Made by a program: the position numbers and the translations under genes
Notes under the pieces: model-generated
What the model saw: the letters and a program-made list of their open reading frames with translations, nothing else
The model's database searches: none
What the model was told of the DNA's origin: nothing
Assembly: GCA_920105625.2 (NCBI GenBank)
Contig: OV050032.1
Location: forward strand, 108,298,542-108,362,541
DNA from: Clusia tigrina
Taxonomy: Eukaryota; Arthropoda; Insecta; Diptera; Clusiidae
DNA: 64,000 bases
Reading direction: 5' to 3'
Shown: positions 1 through 11,355 of the stretch, piece after piece
How the letters are laid out: every line of letters starts with the position of its first letter
Position numbering within the stretch: the stretch's first letter is position 1

Positions 1-196
1 ATGGCTTAAATTGACAAGAGGCTCGAGTACTTCATTGTTACAAAATTTTAAGGTTTTATGACGCTCCAGTAAAAAGTTACAAGCATTTGTATGTTGCAAA
101 CTTTGATAGGTGTAGGATGTACCGTAAAGAAGTTAGGGGCGTTTGAAGTTTTATCAGTGTTTGATTTGGGACTCAAGGGTAGCATAGCTTTGAGCG
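1..196 (+). repeat. Reference satellite monomer (phase used throughout)
   Basis: One full 196-bp unit; the next copy starts at 197 with the same ATGGCTTAAA. A consensus-like copy has 76 G+C of 196 (about 39%), with 50 G and 26 C on this strand. It has A/T tracts near 41-60 and 71-78, a CTCGAG at 22-27, a dyad at 172-194, and about six CpG sites (24-25, 62-63, 118-119, 123-124, 140-141, 195-196; this copy has TG at 118-119). The phase is arbitrary, because the array shows no natural start. 196 = 3 x 65 + 1, so reading frame is not kept between monomers. Confidence 0.95.
172..194. other. Dyad present in each monomer (consensus form)
   Basis: CTCAAGG (172-178), a 9-nt GTAGCATAG loop (179-187) and CTTTGAG (188-194). 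Five outer base pairs are perfect in DNA (CTCAA/TTGAG). In an RNA copy the sixth would be a G-U wobble and the seventh G-C. The same site occurs in most monomers. Subfamilies with CTCTAGG (S6, some S1) or CATATC (S3) weaken or change it, and the S5 deletion in U1-U3 removes part of it. Confidence 0.6.
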
Positions 197-1765
197 ATGG
201 CTTAAATTGACAAGAGGCTCGATTACTTTATTGTTACAAAATTTCAAGGTTTTATGACGCTCCAGTAAAAAGTTACAAGCATTTATATGTTGCAAACTTT
301 GATAGGTGTAGGATGTACCGTAAAGAAGTTAGGGGCGTTTGAAGTTTTATCAGTGTTTGATTTGGGACTCAGGGGTAGCATAGCTTTGAGCGATGGCCTA
401 AATTGACAAGTGGCTCGAGTACTTTATTGTTACAAAATTTCAAGGTTTTATGACGCTCCAGTAAAAAGTTACAAGCATTTGTATGTTGCAAGCTTTGATT
501 GGTGTAGGACGTACCGTATAGAAGTTAGGGCCATTTGAAGTTTTATCAGTGTTTGATTTGGGACTCTAGGGTAGCATAGCTTTGAGCGATGGCCTAAATT
601 GACAAGAGGCTCGAGTACTTTATTTTTACAAAATTTCAAGGTTTTATGACGCTCCAGTAAAAAGTTACAAGCATTTGTATGTTGCAAACTTTGATTGGTG
701 TAGGACGTACCGTATAGAAGTTAGGGCCATTTGAAGTTTTATCAGTGTTTGATTTGGGACTCTAGGGTAGCATAGCTTTGAGCGATGGCTTAAATTGACA
801 AGAGGGTCGGGTACTTTATTGTTACAAAATTTCAAGGTTTTATGACGCTCTAGTAAAAAGTTACAAGCATTTGTATGTTGCAAACTTTGATAGGTGTAGG
901 ACGTACCGTATAGAAGTTAGGGCCATTTGAAGTTTTATCAGTGTTTGATTTGGGACTCTAGGGTAGCATAGCTTTGAGCGATGGCTTAAATTGACAAGAG
1001 GCTCGGGTACTTTATTGTTACAAAATTTCAAGGTTTTATGACGCTTCAGTAAAAAGTTACAAGCATTTGTATGTTGCAAACTTTGATAGGTGTAGGACGT
1101 ACCGTAAAGAAGTTAGGGCCATTTGAAGTTTTATCAGTGTTTGATTTGGGACTCAAGGGTAGCATAGCTTTGAGCGATAGCTTAAATTGACAAGAGGCTC
1201 GAGTACTTTATTGTTACAAAATTTCAAGGTTTTATGACGCTTCAGTAAAAAGTTACAAGCATTTGTATGCTGCAAACTTTGATAGGTGTAGGACGAACCG
1301 TGAAGAAGTTAGGGGCGTTTGAAGTTTTATCAGTGTTTGATTTGGGACTCAAGGGTAGCATATCTTTGAGCGATGGCTTAAATTGACAAGAGGCTCGGGT
1401 ACTTTATTGTTACAAAATTTCAAGGTTTGATGACGCTCCAGTAAAAAGTTACAAGCATTTGTATGTTGCAAACTTTGATAGGTGTAGGACGTACCGTAAA
1501 GAAGTTAGGGGCGTTTGAAGTTTTATCAGTATTTGAATTGGGACTCAAGGGTAGCATAGCTTTGAGCGATGGCTTAAATTGACAAGAGGCTCGAGTACTT
1601 CATTGTTACAAAATTTCAAGGTTTTATGACGCTCCAGTAAAAAGTTACAAGCATTTGTATTTTGCAAACTTTGATAGGGTGTAGGACGTACCGTAAATAA
1701 GTTAGGGGCGTTTGAAGTTTTATCAGTGTTTGATTTGGGACTCAAGGGTAGCATAGCTTTGAGCG

Positions 1766-3334
1766 ATGGCTTAAATTGACAAGAGGCTCGAGTACTTCAT
1801 TGTTACAAAATTTTAAGGTTTTATGACGCTCCAGTAAAAAGTTACAAGCATTTGTATGTTGCAAACTTTGATAGGTGTAGGATGTACCGTAAAGAAGTTA
1901 GGGGCGTTTGAAGTTTTATCAGTGTTTGATTTGGGACTCAAGGGTAGCATAGCTTTGAGCGATGGCTTAAATTGACAAGAGGCTCGATTACTTTATTGTT
2001 ACAAAATTTCAAGGTTTTATGACGCTCCAGTAAAAAGTTACAAGCATTTATATGTTGCAAACTTTGATAGGTGTAGGACGTACCGCAAAGAAGTTAGGGC
2101 CATTTGACGTTTTATCAGTGTTTGATTTGGGACTCAGGGGTAGCATAGCTTTGAGCGATGGCCTAAATTGACAAGTGGCTCGAGTACTTTATTGTTACAA
2201 AATTTCAAGGTTTTATGACGCTCCAGTAAAAAGTTACAAGCATTTGTATGTTGCAAGCTTTGATTGGTGTAGGACGTACCGTATAGAAGTTAGGGCCATT
2301 TGAAGTTTTATCAGTGTTTGATTTGGGACTCTAGGGTAGCATAGCTTTGAGCGATGGCCTAAATTGACAAGAGGCTCGAGTACTTTATTTTTACAAAATT
2401 TCAAGGTTTTATGACGCTCCAGTAAAAAGTTACAAGCATTTGTATGTTGCAAACTTTGATTGGTGTAGGACGTACCGTATAGAAGTTAGGGCCATTTGAA
2501 GTTTTATCAGTGTTTGATTTGGGACTCTAGGGTAGCATAGCTTTGAGCGATGGCTTAAATTGACAAGAGGCTCGGGTACTTTATTGTTACAAAATTTCAA
2601 GGTTTTATGACGCTCTAGTAAAAAGTTACAAGCATTTGTATGTTGCAAACTTTGATAGGTGTAGGACGTACCGTATAGAAGTTAGGGCCATTTGAAGTTT
2701 TATCAGTGTTTGATTTGGGACTCTAGGGTAGCATAGCTTTGAGCGATGGCTTAAATTGACAAGAGGCTCGGGTACTTTATTGTTACAAAATTTCAAGGTT
2801 TTATGACGCTTCAGTAAAAAGTTACAAGCATTTGTATGCTGCAAACTTTGATAGGTGTAGGACGAACCGTGAAGAAGTTAGGGGCGTTTGAAGTTTTATC
2901 AGTGTTTGATTTGGGACTCAAGGGTAGCATATCTTTGAGCGATGGCTTAAATTGACAAGAGGCTCGGGTACTTTATTGTTACAAAATTTCAAGGTTTGAT
3001 GACGCTCCAGTAAAAAGTTACAAGCATTTGTATGTTGCAAACTTTGATAGGTGTAGGACGTACCGTAAAGAAGTTAGGGGCGTTTGAAGTTTTATCAGTA
3101 TTTGAATTGGGACTCAAGGGTAGCATAGCTTTGAGCGATGGCTTAAATTGACAAGAGGCTCGAGTACTTCATTGTTACAAAATTTCAAGGTTTTATGACG
3201 CTCCAGTAAAAAGTTACAAGCATTTGTATTTTGCAAACTTTGATAGGGTGTAGGACGTACCGTAAATAAGTTAGGGGCGTTTGAAGTTTTATCAGTGTTT
3301 GATTTGGGACTCAAGGGTAGCATAGCTTTGATCG
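1766..3334 (+). repeat. 8-mer HOR, copy 2 of the 9-mer minus one monomer
   Basis: This matches 1-1765 at an offset of 1765 over its first part, then at 1569 after about 2820. One monomer present near 1050-1270 in copy 1 is therefore missing. The 1-bp insertion (GATAGGG) recurs near 3242. A short patch near 2066-2115 differs from copy 1 and resembles the next block instead. Confidence 0.85.
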
Positions 3335-4313
3335 ATGGCCTAAATTGACAAGAGGCTCGAGTACTTTATTGTTACAAAATTTCAAGGTTTTATGACGCTC
3401 CAGTAAAAAGTTACAAGCATTTGTATGTTGCAAACTTTGATAGGTGTAGGACGTACCGTAAAGAAGTTAGGGCGTTTGAAGTTTTATCAGTGTTTGATTT
3501 GGGACTCAAGGGTAGCATAGCTTTGAGCGATGGCTTAAATTGACAAGAGGCTCGAGTACTTTATTGTTACAAAATTTCAAGGTTTTATGACGCTCCAGTA
3601 AAAAGTTACAAGCATTTATATGTTGCAAACTTTGATAGGTGTAGGATGTACCGTAAAGAAGTTAGGGCCATTTGACGTTTTATCAGTGTTTGATTTGGGA
3701 CTCAGGGGTAGCATAGCTTTGAGCGATGGCCTAAATTGACAAGAGGCTCGAGTACTTTATTGTTACAAAATTTCAAGGTTTTATGACGCTCCAGTAAAAA
3801 GTTACAAGCATTTGTATGTTGCAAGCTTTGATTGGTGTAGGACGTACCGTATAGAAGTTAGGGCCATTTAAAGTTTCATCAGTGTTTGATTTGGGACTCT
3901 AGGGTAGCATAGCTTTGAGCGATGGCCTAAATTGACAAGAGGCTCGAGTACTTTATTTTTACAAAATTTCAAGGTTTTATGACGCTCCAGTAAAAAGTTA
4001 CAAGCATTTGTATGTTGCAAACTTTGATTGGTGTAGGACGTACCGTATAGAAGTTAGGGCCATTTGAAGTTTTATCAGTGTTTGATTTGGGACTCTAGGG
4101 TAGCATAGCTTTGAGCGATGGCTTAAATTGACAAGAGGCTCGGGTACTTTATTGTTACAAAATTTCAAGATTTTATGACGCTCCAGTAAAAAGTTACAAG
4201 CATTTGTATGTTGCAAACTTTGATAGGTGTAGGACGTACCGTATAGAAGTTAGGGCCATTTGAAGTTTTATCAGTGTTTGATTTGGGACTCAAGGGTAGC
4301 ATAGCTTTGAGCG
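3335..4313 (+). repeat. Five-monomer partial third copy of the left HOR
   Basis: Five monomers (979 bp; one is 195 bp, where AGTTAGGGCGTTTG near 3466 lacks one G). From about 3583 it matches the 1766-3334 block at offset 1568, including AGCATTTATATG, the CCATTTGACG variant and the GCAAGCTTTGATTGG monomer. It runs straight into the first S1-S8 module at 4314. Confidence 0.75.
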
Positions 4314-5881
4314 ATAGCTTAAATTGACAAGAGGCTCGAGTACTTTATTGTTACAAAATTTCAAGGTTTTATGACGCTCCAGTAAAAAGTTACAAGCATT
4401 TGTATGTTGCAAACTTTGATTGGTGTAGCACGTACCGTATAGAAGTTAGGGCCATTTGAAGTTTTATCAGTGTTTGATTTGGGACTCTAGGGTAGCATAG
4501 CTTTGAGCGATGGCTTAAATTGACAAGAGGCTCGGGTACTTTATTGTTACAAAATTTCAAGGTTTTATGACGCTCCAGTAAAAAGTTACAAGCATTTGTA
4601 TGTTGAAAACTTTGATAGGTGTAGGACGTACCGTAAAAAAGTTAGGGCCATTTGAAGTTTTATCAGTGTTTGATTTGGGACTCAAGGGTAGCATAGCTTT
4701 GAGCGATAGCTTAAATTGACAAGAGGCTCGAGTACTTTATTGTTACAAAATTTCAAGGTTTTATGACGCTCCAGTAAAAAGTTACAAGCATTTGTATGTT
4801 GCAAACTTTGATAGGTGTAGGACGAACCGTGAAGAAGTTAGGGGCGTTTGAAGTTTTATCAGTGTTTGATTTGGGACTCAAGGGTAGCATATCTTTGAGC
4901 GATGGCTTAAATTGACAAGAGGCTCGGGTACTTTATTGTTACAAAATTTTTAGGTTTTATGACGCTCCAGTAAAAAGTTACAAGCATTTGTATGTTGCAA
5001 ACTTTGATAGGTGTAGGGCGTACCGTAAAGAAGTTAGGGGCGTTTGAAGTTTTATCAGTATTTGAATTGGGACTGAAGGGTAGCATAGCTTTGAGAGATG
5101 GCTTAAATTGACAAGAGGCTCGAATACTTCATTGTTACAAAATTTCAAGGTTTTGTGACGCTCCAGTAAAAAGTTACAAGCATTTGTATTTTGCAAACTT
5201 TGATAGGTGTAGGACGTACCGTAAATAAGTTAGGGGCGTTTGAAGTTTTATCAGTGTTTGATTTGGGACTCAAGGGTAGCATAGCTTTGAGCGATGGCCT
5301 AAATTGACAAGAGGCTCGAGTACTTTATTGTTACAAAATTTCAAGATTTTATGACGCTCCAGTAAAAAGTTACAAGTATTTGTATGTTGCAAACTTTGAT
5401 AGGTGTAGGACGTACCGTAAAGAAGTTAGGGGCGTTTGAAGTTTTATCAGTGCTTGATTTGGGACTCTAGGGTAGCATAGCTTTGAGCGATGGCTTATAT
5501 TGACAAGAGGCTCGGGTACTTTATTGTTACAAAATTTCAAGGTTTTATGACGCTCCAGTAAAAAGTTACAAGCATTTGTATGTTGCAAACTTTGATAGGT
5601 GTAGGACGTACCGTAAAGAAGTTAGGGCCATTTGAAGTTTTATCAGTGTTTGGTTTGGGACTCAAGGGTAGCATAGCTTTGAGCGATAGCTTAAATTGAC
5701 AAGAGGCTCGAGTACTTTTTTGTTACAAAATTTCAGGGTTTTATGACGCTCCAGTAAAAAGTTACAAGCATTTGTATGTTGCAAACTTTGATAAGTGTAG
5801 GACGTACCGTGAAGATGTTAGGGGCGTTTGAAGTCTTATCAGTGTTTGATTTGGGACTCAAGGGTAGCATAGCTTTGAGCG
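4314..5881 (+). repeat. S1-S8 module, 8-mer HOR, copy 1
   Basis: Eight monomers, 1568 bp. Diagnostic order: S1 GATTGGTGTAGCACG, S2 TATGTTGAAAAC, S3 GACGAACCGTGAAG with CATATCTTTG, S4 TAGGGCGTACC with GTATTTGAATTGG and CTCGAATAC carried into the next monomer, S5 TATTTTGC with GTAAATAAG, S6 TTCAAGATTTT with GTGCTTG, S7 GGCCATTTG, S8 ACTTTTTTG with GATAAGTG and GAAGATG. The same order returns at 6862 and 8430 and inside the later 15-mers. Confidence 0.9.
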
Positions 5882-6861
5882 ATGGCTTAAATTGACAAGA
5901 GGCTCGGGTACTTTATTGTTACAAAATTTCAAGGTTTTATGACGCTCCAGTAAAAAGTTACAAGCATTTGTATGTTGCAAACTTTGATTGGTGTAGCACG
6001 TACCGTATAGAAGTTAGGGCCATTTGAAGTTTTATCAGTGTTTGATTTGGGACTCTAGGGTAGCATAGCTTTGAGCGATGGCTTAAATTGACAAGAGGCT
6101 CGGGTACTTTATTGTTACAAAATTTCAAGGTTTTATGACGCTCCAGTAAAAAGTTACAAGCATTTGTATGTTGCAAGCTTTGATTGGTGTAGGACGTACC
6201 GTATAGAAGTTAGGGCCATTTAAAGTTTTATCAGTGTTTGATTTGGGACTCTAGGGTAGCATAGCTTTGAGCGATGGCCTAAATTGACAAGAGGCTCGAG
6301 TACTTTATTTTTACAAAATTTCAAGGTTTTATGACGCTCCAGTAAAAAGTTACAAGCATTTGTATGTTGCAAACTTTGATTGGTGTAGGACGTACCGTAT
6401 AGAAGTTAGGGCCATTTGAAGTTTTATCAGTGTTTGATTTGGGACTCTAGGGTAGCATAGCTTTGAGCGATGGCTTAAATTGACAAGAGGCTCGGGTACT
6501 TTATTGTTACAAAATTTCAAGGTTTTATGACGCTCCAGTAAAAAGTTACAAGCATTTGTATGTTGCAAACTTTGATAGGTGTAGGACGTACCGTATAAAA
6601 GTTAGGGCCATTTGAAGTTTTATCAGTGTTTGATTTGGGACTCTAGGGTAGCATAGCTTTGAGCGATGGCTTAAATTGACAAGAGGCTCGTGTACTTTAT
6701 TGTTACAAATTTTCAAGGTTTTATGACGCTCCAGTAAAAAGTTACAAGCATTTGTATGTTGCAAACTTTGATAGGTGTAGGACGTACCGTAAAGAAGTTA
6801 GGGCCATTTGAAGTTTTATCAGTGTTTGATTTGGGACTCAAGGGTAGCATAGCTTTGAGCG
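5882..6861 (+). repeat. Five-monomer linker block between S1-S8 modules
   Basis: Five 196-bp monomers. The first is S1-like (GATTGGTGTAGCACG near 5986). The next ones carry GCAAGCTTTGATTGG, TTTATTTTTAC and GTATAGAAG/CTCTAGGG and match 3726-4313 at offset 2352. Insertion of this block explains why the flanking S1-S8 modules lie 2548 bp (13 monomers) apart rather than 1568. Confidence 0.8.
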
Positions 6862-8429
6862 ATAGCTTAAATTGACAAGAGGCTCGAGTACTTTATTGTT
6901 ACAAAATTTCAAGGTTTTATGACGCTCCAGTAAAAAGTTACAAGCATTTGTATGTTGCAAACTTTGATTGGTGTACCACGTACCGTATAGAAGTTAGGGC
7001 CATTTGAAGTTTTATCAGTGTTTGATTTGGGACTCTAGGGTAGCATAGCTTTGAGCGATGGCTTAAATTGACAAGAGGCTCGGGTACTTTATTGTTACAA
7101 AATTTCAAGGTTTTATGACGCTCCAGTAAAAAGTTACAAGCATTTGTATGTTGAAAACTTTGATAGGTGTAGGACGTACCGTAAAGAAGTTAGGGCCATT
7201 TGAAGTTTTATCAGTGTTTGATTTGGGACTCAAGGGTAGCATAGCTTTGAGCGATAGCTTAAATTGACAAGAGGCTCGAGTACTTTATTGTTACAAAATT
7301 TCAAGGTTTTATGACGCTCCAGTAAAAAGTTACAAGCATTTGTATGTTGCAGACTTTGATAGGTGTAGGACGAACCGTGAAGAAGTTAGGGGCGTTTGAA
7401 GTTTTATCAGTGTTTGATTTGGGACTCAAGGGTAGCATATCTTTGAGCGATGGCTTAAATTGACAAGAGGCTCGGGTACTTTATTGTTACAAAATTTCAA
7501 GGTTTTATGACGCTCCAGTAAAAAGTTACAAGCATTTGTATGTTGCAAACTTTGATAGGTGTAGGGCGTACCGTAAAGAAGTTAGGGGCGTTTGAAGTTT
7601 TATCAGTATTTGAATTGGGACTGAAGGGTAGCATAGCTTTGAGCGATGGCTTAAATTGACAAGAGGCTCGAATACTTCATTGTTACAAAATTTCAAGGTT
7701 TTATGACGCTCCAGTAAAAAGTTACAAGCATTTGTATTTTGCAAACTTTGATAGGTGTAGGACGTACCGTAAATAAGTTAGGGGCGTTTGAAGTTTTATC
7801 AGTGTTTGATTTGGGACTCAAGGGTAGCATAGCTTTGAGCGATGGCCTAAATTGACAAGAGGCTCGAGTACTTTATTGTTACAAAATTTCAAGATTTTAT
7901 GACGCTCCAGTAAAAAGTTACAAGTATTTGTATGTTGCAAACTTTGATAGGTGTAGGACGTACCGTAAAGAAGTTAGGGGCGTTTGAAGTTTTATCAGTG
8001 CTTGATTTGGGACTCTAGGGTAGCATAGCTTTGAGCGATGGCTTAAATTGACAAGAGGCTCGGGTACTTTATTGTTACAAAATTTCAAGGTTTTATGACG
8101 CTCCAGTAAAAAGTTACAAGCATTTGTATGTTGCAAACTTTGATAGGTGTAGGACGTACCGTAAAGAAGTTAGGGCCATTTGAAGTTTTATCAGTGTTTG
8201 GTTTGGGACTCAAGGGTAGCATAGCTTTGAGCGATAGCTTAAATTGACAAGAGGCTCGAGTACTTTTTTGTTACAAAATTTCAGGGTTTTATGACGCTCC
8301 AGTAAAAAGTTACAAGCATTTGTATGTTGCAAACTTTGATAAGTGTAGGACGTACCGTGAAGATGTTAGGGGCGTTTGAAGTCTTATCAGTGTTTGATTT
8401 GGGACTCAAGGGTAGCATAGCTTTGAGCG
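6862..8429 (+). repeat. S1-S8 module, 8-mer HOR, copy 2
   Basis: Matches 4314-5881 slot for slot at offset 2548. It shares private changes such as GTCTTATCAG in S8 (near 5834 and 8382), TTTCAGGGTTTT (near 5732 and 8280) and GTTTGGTTTGG (near 5650 and 8198). S1 has TGTACCACG where the others have TGTAGCACG. Confidence 0.9.
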
Positions 8430-9997
8430 ATGGCTTAAATTGACAAGAGGCTCGGGTACTTTATTGTTACAAAATTTCAAGGTTTTATGACGCTCCAGTA
8501 AAAAGTTACAAGCATTTATATGTTGCAAACTTTGATTGGTGTAGCACGTACCGTACAGAAGTTAGGGCCATTTGAAGTTTTATCAGTGTTTGATTTGGGA
8601 CTCTAGGGTAGCATAGCTTTGAGCGATGGCTTAAATTGACAAGAGGCTCGGGTACTTTATTGTTACAAAATTTCAAGGTTTTATGACGCTCCAGTAAAAA
8701 GTTACAAGCATTTGTATGTTGAAAACTTTGATAGGTGTAGGACGTACCGTAAAGAAGTTAGGGCCATTTGAAGTTTTATCAGTGTTTGATTTGGGACTCA
8801 AGGGTAGCATAGCTTTGAGCGATAGCTTAAATTGACAAAAGGCTCGAGTACTTTATTGTTACAAAATTTCAAGGTTTTATGACGCTCCAGTAAAAAGTTA
8901 CAAGCATTTGTATGTTGCAAACTTTGATAGGTGTAGGACGAACCGTGAAGAAGTTAGGGGCGTTTGAAGTTTTATCAGTGTTTGATTTGGGACTCAAGGG
9001 TAGCATATCTTTGAGCGATGGCTTAAATTGACAAGAGGCTCGGGTACTTTATTGTTACAAAATTTCAAGGTTTTATGACGCTCCAGTAAAAAGTTACAAG
9101 CATTTGTATGTTGCAAACTTTGATAGGTGTAGGGCGTACCGTAAAGAAGTTTGGGGCGTTTGAAGTTTTATCAGTATTTGAATTGGGACTCAAGGGTAGC
9201 ATAGCTTTGAGCGATGGCTTAAATTGACAAGAGGCTCGAATACTTCATTGTTACAAAATTTCAAGGTTTTATGACGCTCCAGTAAAAAGTTACAAGCATT
9301 TGTATTTTGCAAACTTTGATAGGAGTAGGACGTACCGTAAATAAGTTAGGGGCGTTTGAAGTTTTATCAGTGTTTGATTTGGGACTCAAGGGTAGCATAG
9401 CTTTGAGCGATGGCCTAAATTGACAAGAGGCTCGAGTACTTTATTGTTACAAAATTTCAAGATTTTATGACGCTCCAGTAAAAAGTTACAAGCATTTGTA
9501 TGTTGCAAACTTTGATAGGTGTAGGACGTACCGTAAAGAAGTTAGGGGCGTTTGAAGTTTTATCAGTGCTTGATTTAGGACTCTAGGGTAGCATAGCTTT
9601 GAGCGATGGCTTAAATTGACAAGAGGCTCGGGTACTTTATTGTTACAAAATTTCAAGGTTTTATGACGCTCCAGTAAAAAGTTACAAGCATTTGTATGTT
9701 GCAAACTTTGATAGGTGTAGGACGTACCGTGAAGAAGTTAGGGCCATTTGAAGTTTTATCAGTGTTTGATTTGGGACTCAAGGGTAGCATAGCTTTGAGC
9801 GATAGCTTAAATTGACAAGAGGCTCGAGTACTTTTTTGTTACAAAATTTCAAGGTTTTATGACGCTCCAGTAAAAAGTTACAAGCATTTGTATGTTGCAA
9901 ACTTTGATAAGTATAGGACGTACCGTGAAGATGTTAGGGGCGTTTGAAGTTTTATCAGTGTTTGATTTGGGACTCAATGGTAGCATAGCTTTGAGCG
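8430..9997 (+). repeat. S1-S8 module, 8-mer HOR, copy 3
   Basis: Directly follows copy 2 at an offset of exactly 1568 bp, giving a true tandem of the 8-mer. It keeps all eight slots but lacks several private changes of copy 2, so it is a separate lineage. Private changes here include AAGTTTGGGG in S4 (near 9148) and GATAAGTATAGG in S8 (near 9907), both seen again further right (10325, 12845, 13630; 11070, 11643). Confidence 0.9.
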
Positions 9998-10781
9998 ATG
10001 GCTTAAATTGACAAGAGGCTCGGGTACTTTATTGTTACAAAATTTCAAGGTTTTATGACGCTCCAGTAATAAGTTACAAGCATTTGTATGTCGAAAACTT
10101 TGATAGGTGTAGGACGTACCGTAAAGAAGTTAGGGCCATTTGAAGTTTTATCAGTGTTTGATTTGGGACTCAAGGGTAGCATAGCTTTGAGCGATAGCTT
10201 AAATTGACAAAAGGCTCGAGTACTTTATTGTTACAAAATTTCAAGGTTTTATGACGCTCCAGTAAAAAGTTACAAGCATTTGTATGTTGCAAACTTTGAT
10301 AGGTGTAGGGCGTACCGTAAAGAAGTTTGGGGCGTTTGAAGTTTTATCAGTATTTGAATTGGGACTCAAGGGTAGCATAGCTTTGAGCGATGGCTTAAAT
10401 TGACAAGAGGCTCGAATACTTTATTGTTACAAAATTTCAAGGTTTTATGACGCTCCAGTAAAAAGTTACAAGCATTTGTATTTTGCAAACTTTGATAGGT
10501 GTAGGACGTACCGTAAATAAGTTAGGGGCGTTTGAAGTTTTATCAATGTTTGATTTGGGACTCAAGGGTAGCATAGCTTTGAGCGATGGCCTAAATTGAC
10601 AAGAGGCTCGAGTACTTTATTGTTACAAAATTTCAAGATTTTATGACGCTCCAGTAAAAAGTTACAAGCATTTGTATGTTGCAAACTTTGATAGGTGTAG
10701 GACGTACCGTAAAGAAGTTAGGGGCGTTTGAAGTTTTATCAGTGCTTGATTTGGGACTCTAGGGTAGCATAGCTTTGAGCG
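9998..10781 (+). repeat. Truncated module: S2, S3/S4 hybrid, S5, S6
   Basis: Four monomers. S2 (TATGTCGAAAAC at about 10087) is followed by a monomer that begins like S3 (GATAGC, CAAAAGGCTCG) and continues as S4 (TAGGGCGTACC, AAGTTTGGGG). The S3 body is therefore lost inside one hybrid monomer. S5 and S6 follow normally. Confidence 0.8.
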
Positions 10782-11355
10782 ATGGCTTAAATTGACAAGA
10801 GGCTCGGGTACTTTATTGTTACAAAATTTCAAGGTTTTATGACGCTCCAGTAAAAAGTTACAAGCATTTGTATGTTGCAAACTTTGATAGGTGTAGGACG
10901 TACCGTAAAGAAGTTAGGGCCATTTGAAGTTTTATCAGTGTTTGATTTGGGACTCAAGGGTAGCATAGCTTTGAGCGATAGCTTAAATTGACAAGAGGCT
11001 CGAGTACTTTTTTGTTACAAAATTTCAAGGTTTTATGACGCTCCAGTAAAAAGTTACAAGCAAACTTTGATAAGTATAGGACGTACCGTGAAGATGTTAG
11101 GGGCGTTTGAAGTTTTATCAGTGTTTGATTTGGGACTCAAGGGTAGCATAGCTTTGAGCGATGGCTTAAATTGACAAGAGGCTCGGGTACTTTATTGTTA
11201 CAAAATTTCAAGGTTTTATGACGCTCCAGTAATAAGTTACAAGCATTGTATGTTGCAAACTTTGATAGGTGTAGGACGTACCGTAAAGAAGTTAGGGGCG
11301 TTTGAAGTTTTATCAGTGTTTGATTTGGGACTCAAGGGTAGCATAGCTTTGAGCG
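10782..11355 (+). repeat. 574-bp trimer HOR, copy 1 (S7 + shortened S8 + 195-mer)
   Basis: Three monomers of 196, 183 and 195 bp. The middle one has lost 13 bp between two GCA triplets (AGTTACAAG joined to CAAACTTTG at about 11060/11061), as expected for slippage or exchange between short direct repeats. The third has AGTAATAAG and AAGCATTGTATG, one T short. Confidence 0.9.

Larger units (their letters stand above)
1..1765 (+). repeat. 9-mer HOR, copy 1
   Basis: Nine monomers (1765 bp, with one 1-bp insertion near 1674-1679 where GATAGG reads GATAGGG). The block beginning at 1766 repeats its order and private variants, for example AAATTTTAAGG near 45-53, CAAGTGGC near 410 and the GCAAGCTTTGATTGG monomer near 488. 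It also includes TATGCTGCAAAC, GACGAACCGTGAAG and TATTTTGC monomers. It is probably one complete unit, although the window edge cuts off anything further left. Confidence 0.85.

Noticed and set aside
22..60. Bacterial-type promoter or terminator from TTGACA (in AAATTGACAAG) and nearby AT-rich words
   Set aside because: TTGACA occurs in nearly every monomer without a gene downstream, and the architecture is eukaryotic satellite DNA.
131..139. Telomere-like TTAGGG in GAAGTTAGGGG
   Set aside because: Occurs once per monomer and never as consecutive repeats; a chance word within the satellite.
469..687. Recurring 72-codon minus-strand open frame (about 50 copies, for example 469-687, 665-883, 37961-region)
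   Set aside because: It is longer than a monomer and overlaps its neighbour by 23 bp. 196 is not a multiple of three, so each copy lies in a different frame, and length changes with satellite variants. No ribosome-binding or gene context and no recognisable domain; it is a by-product of the repeat.
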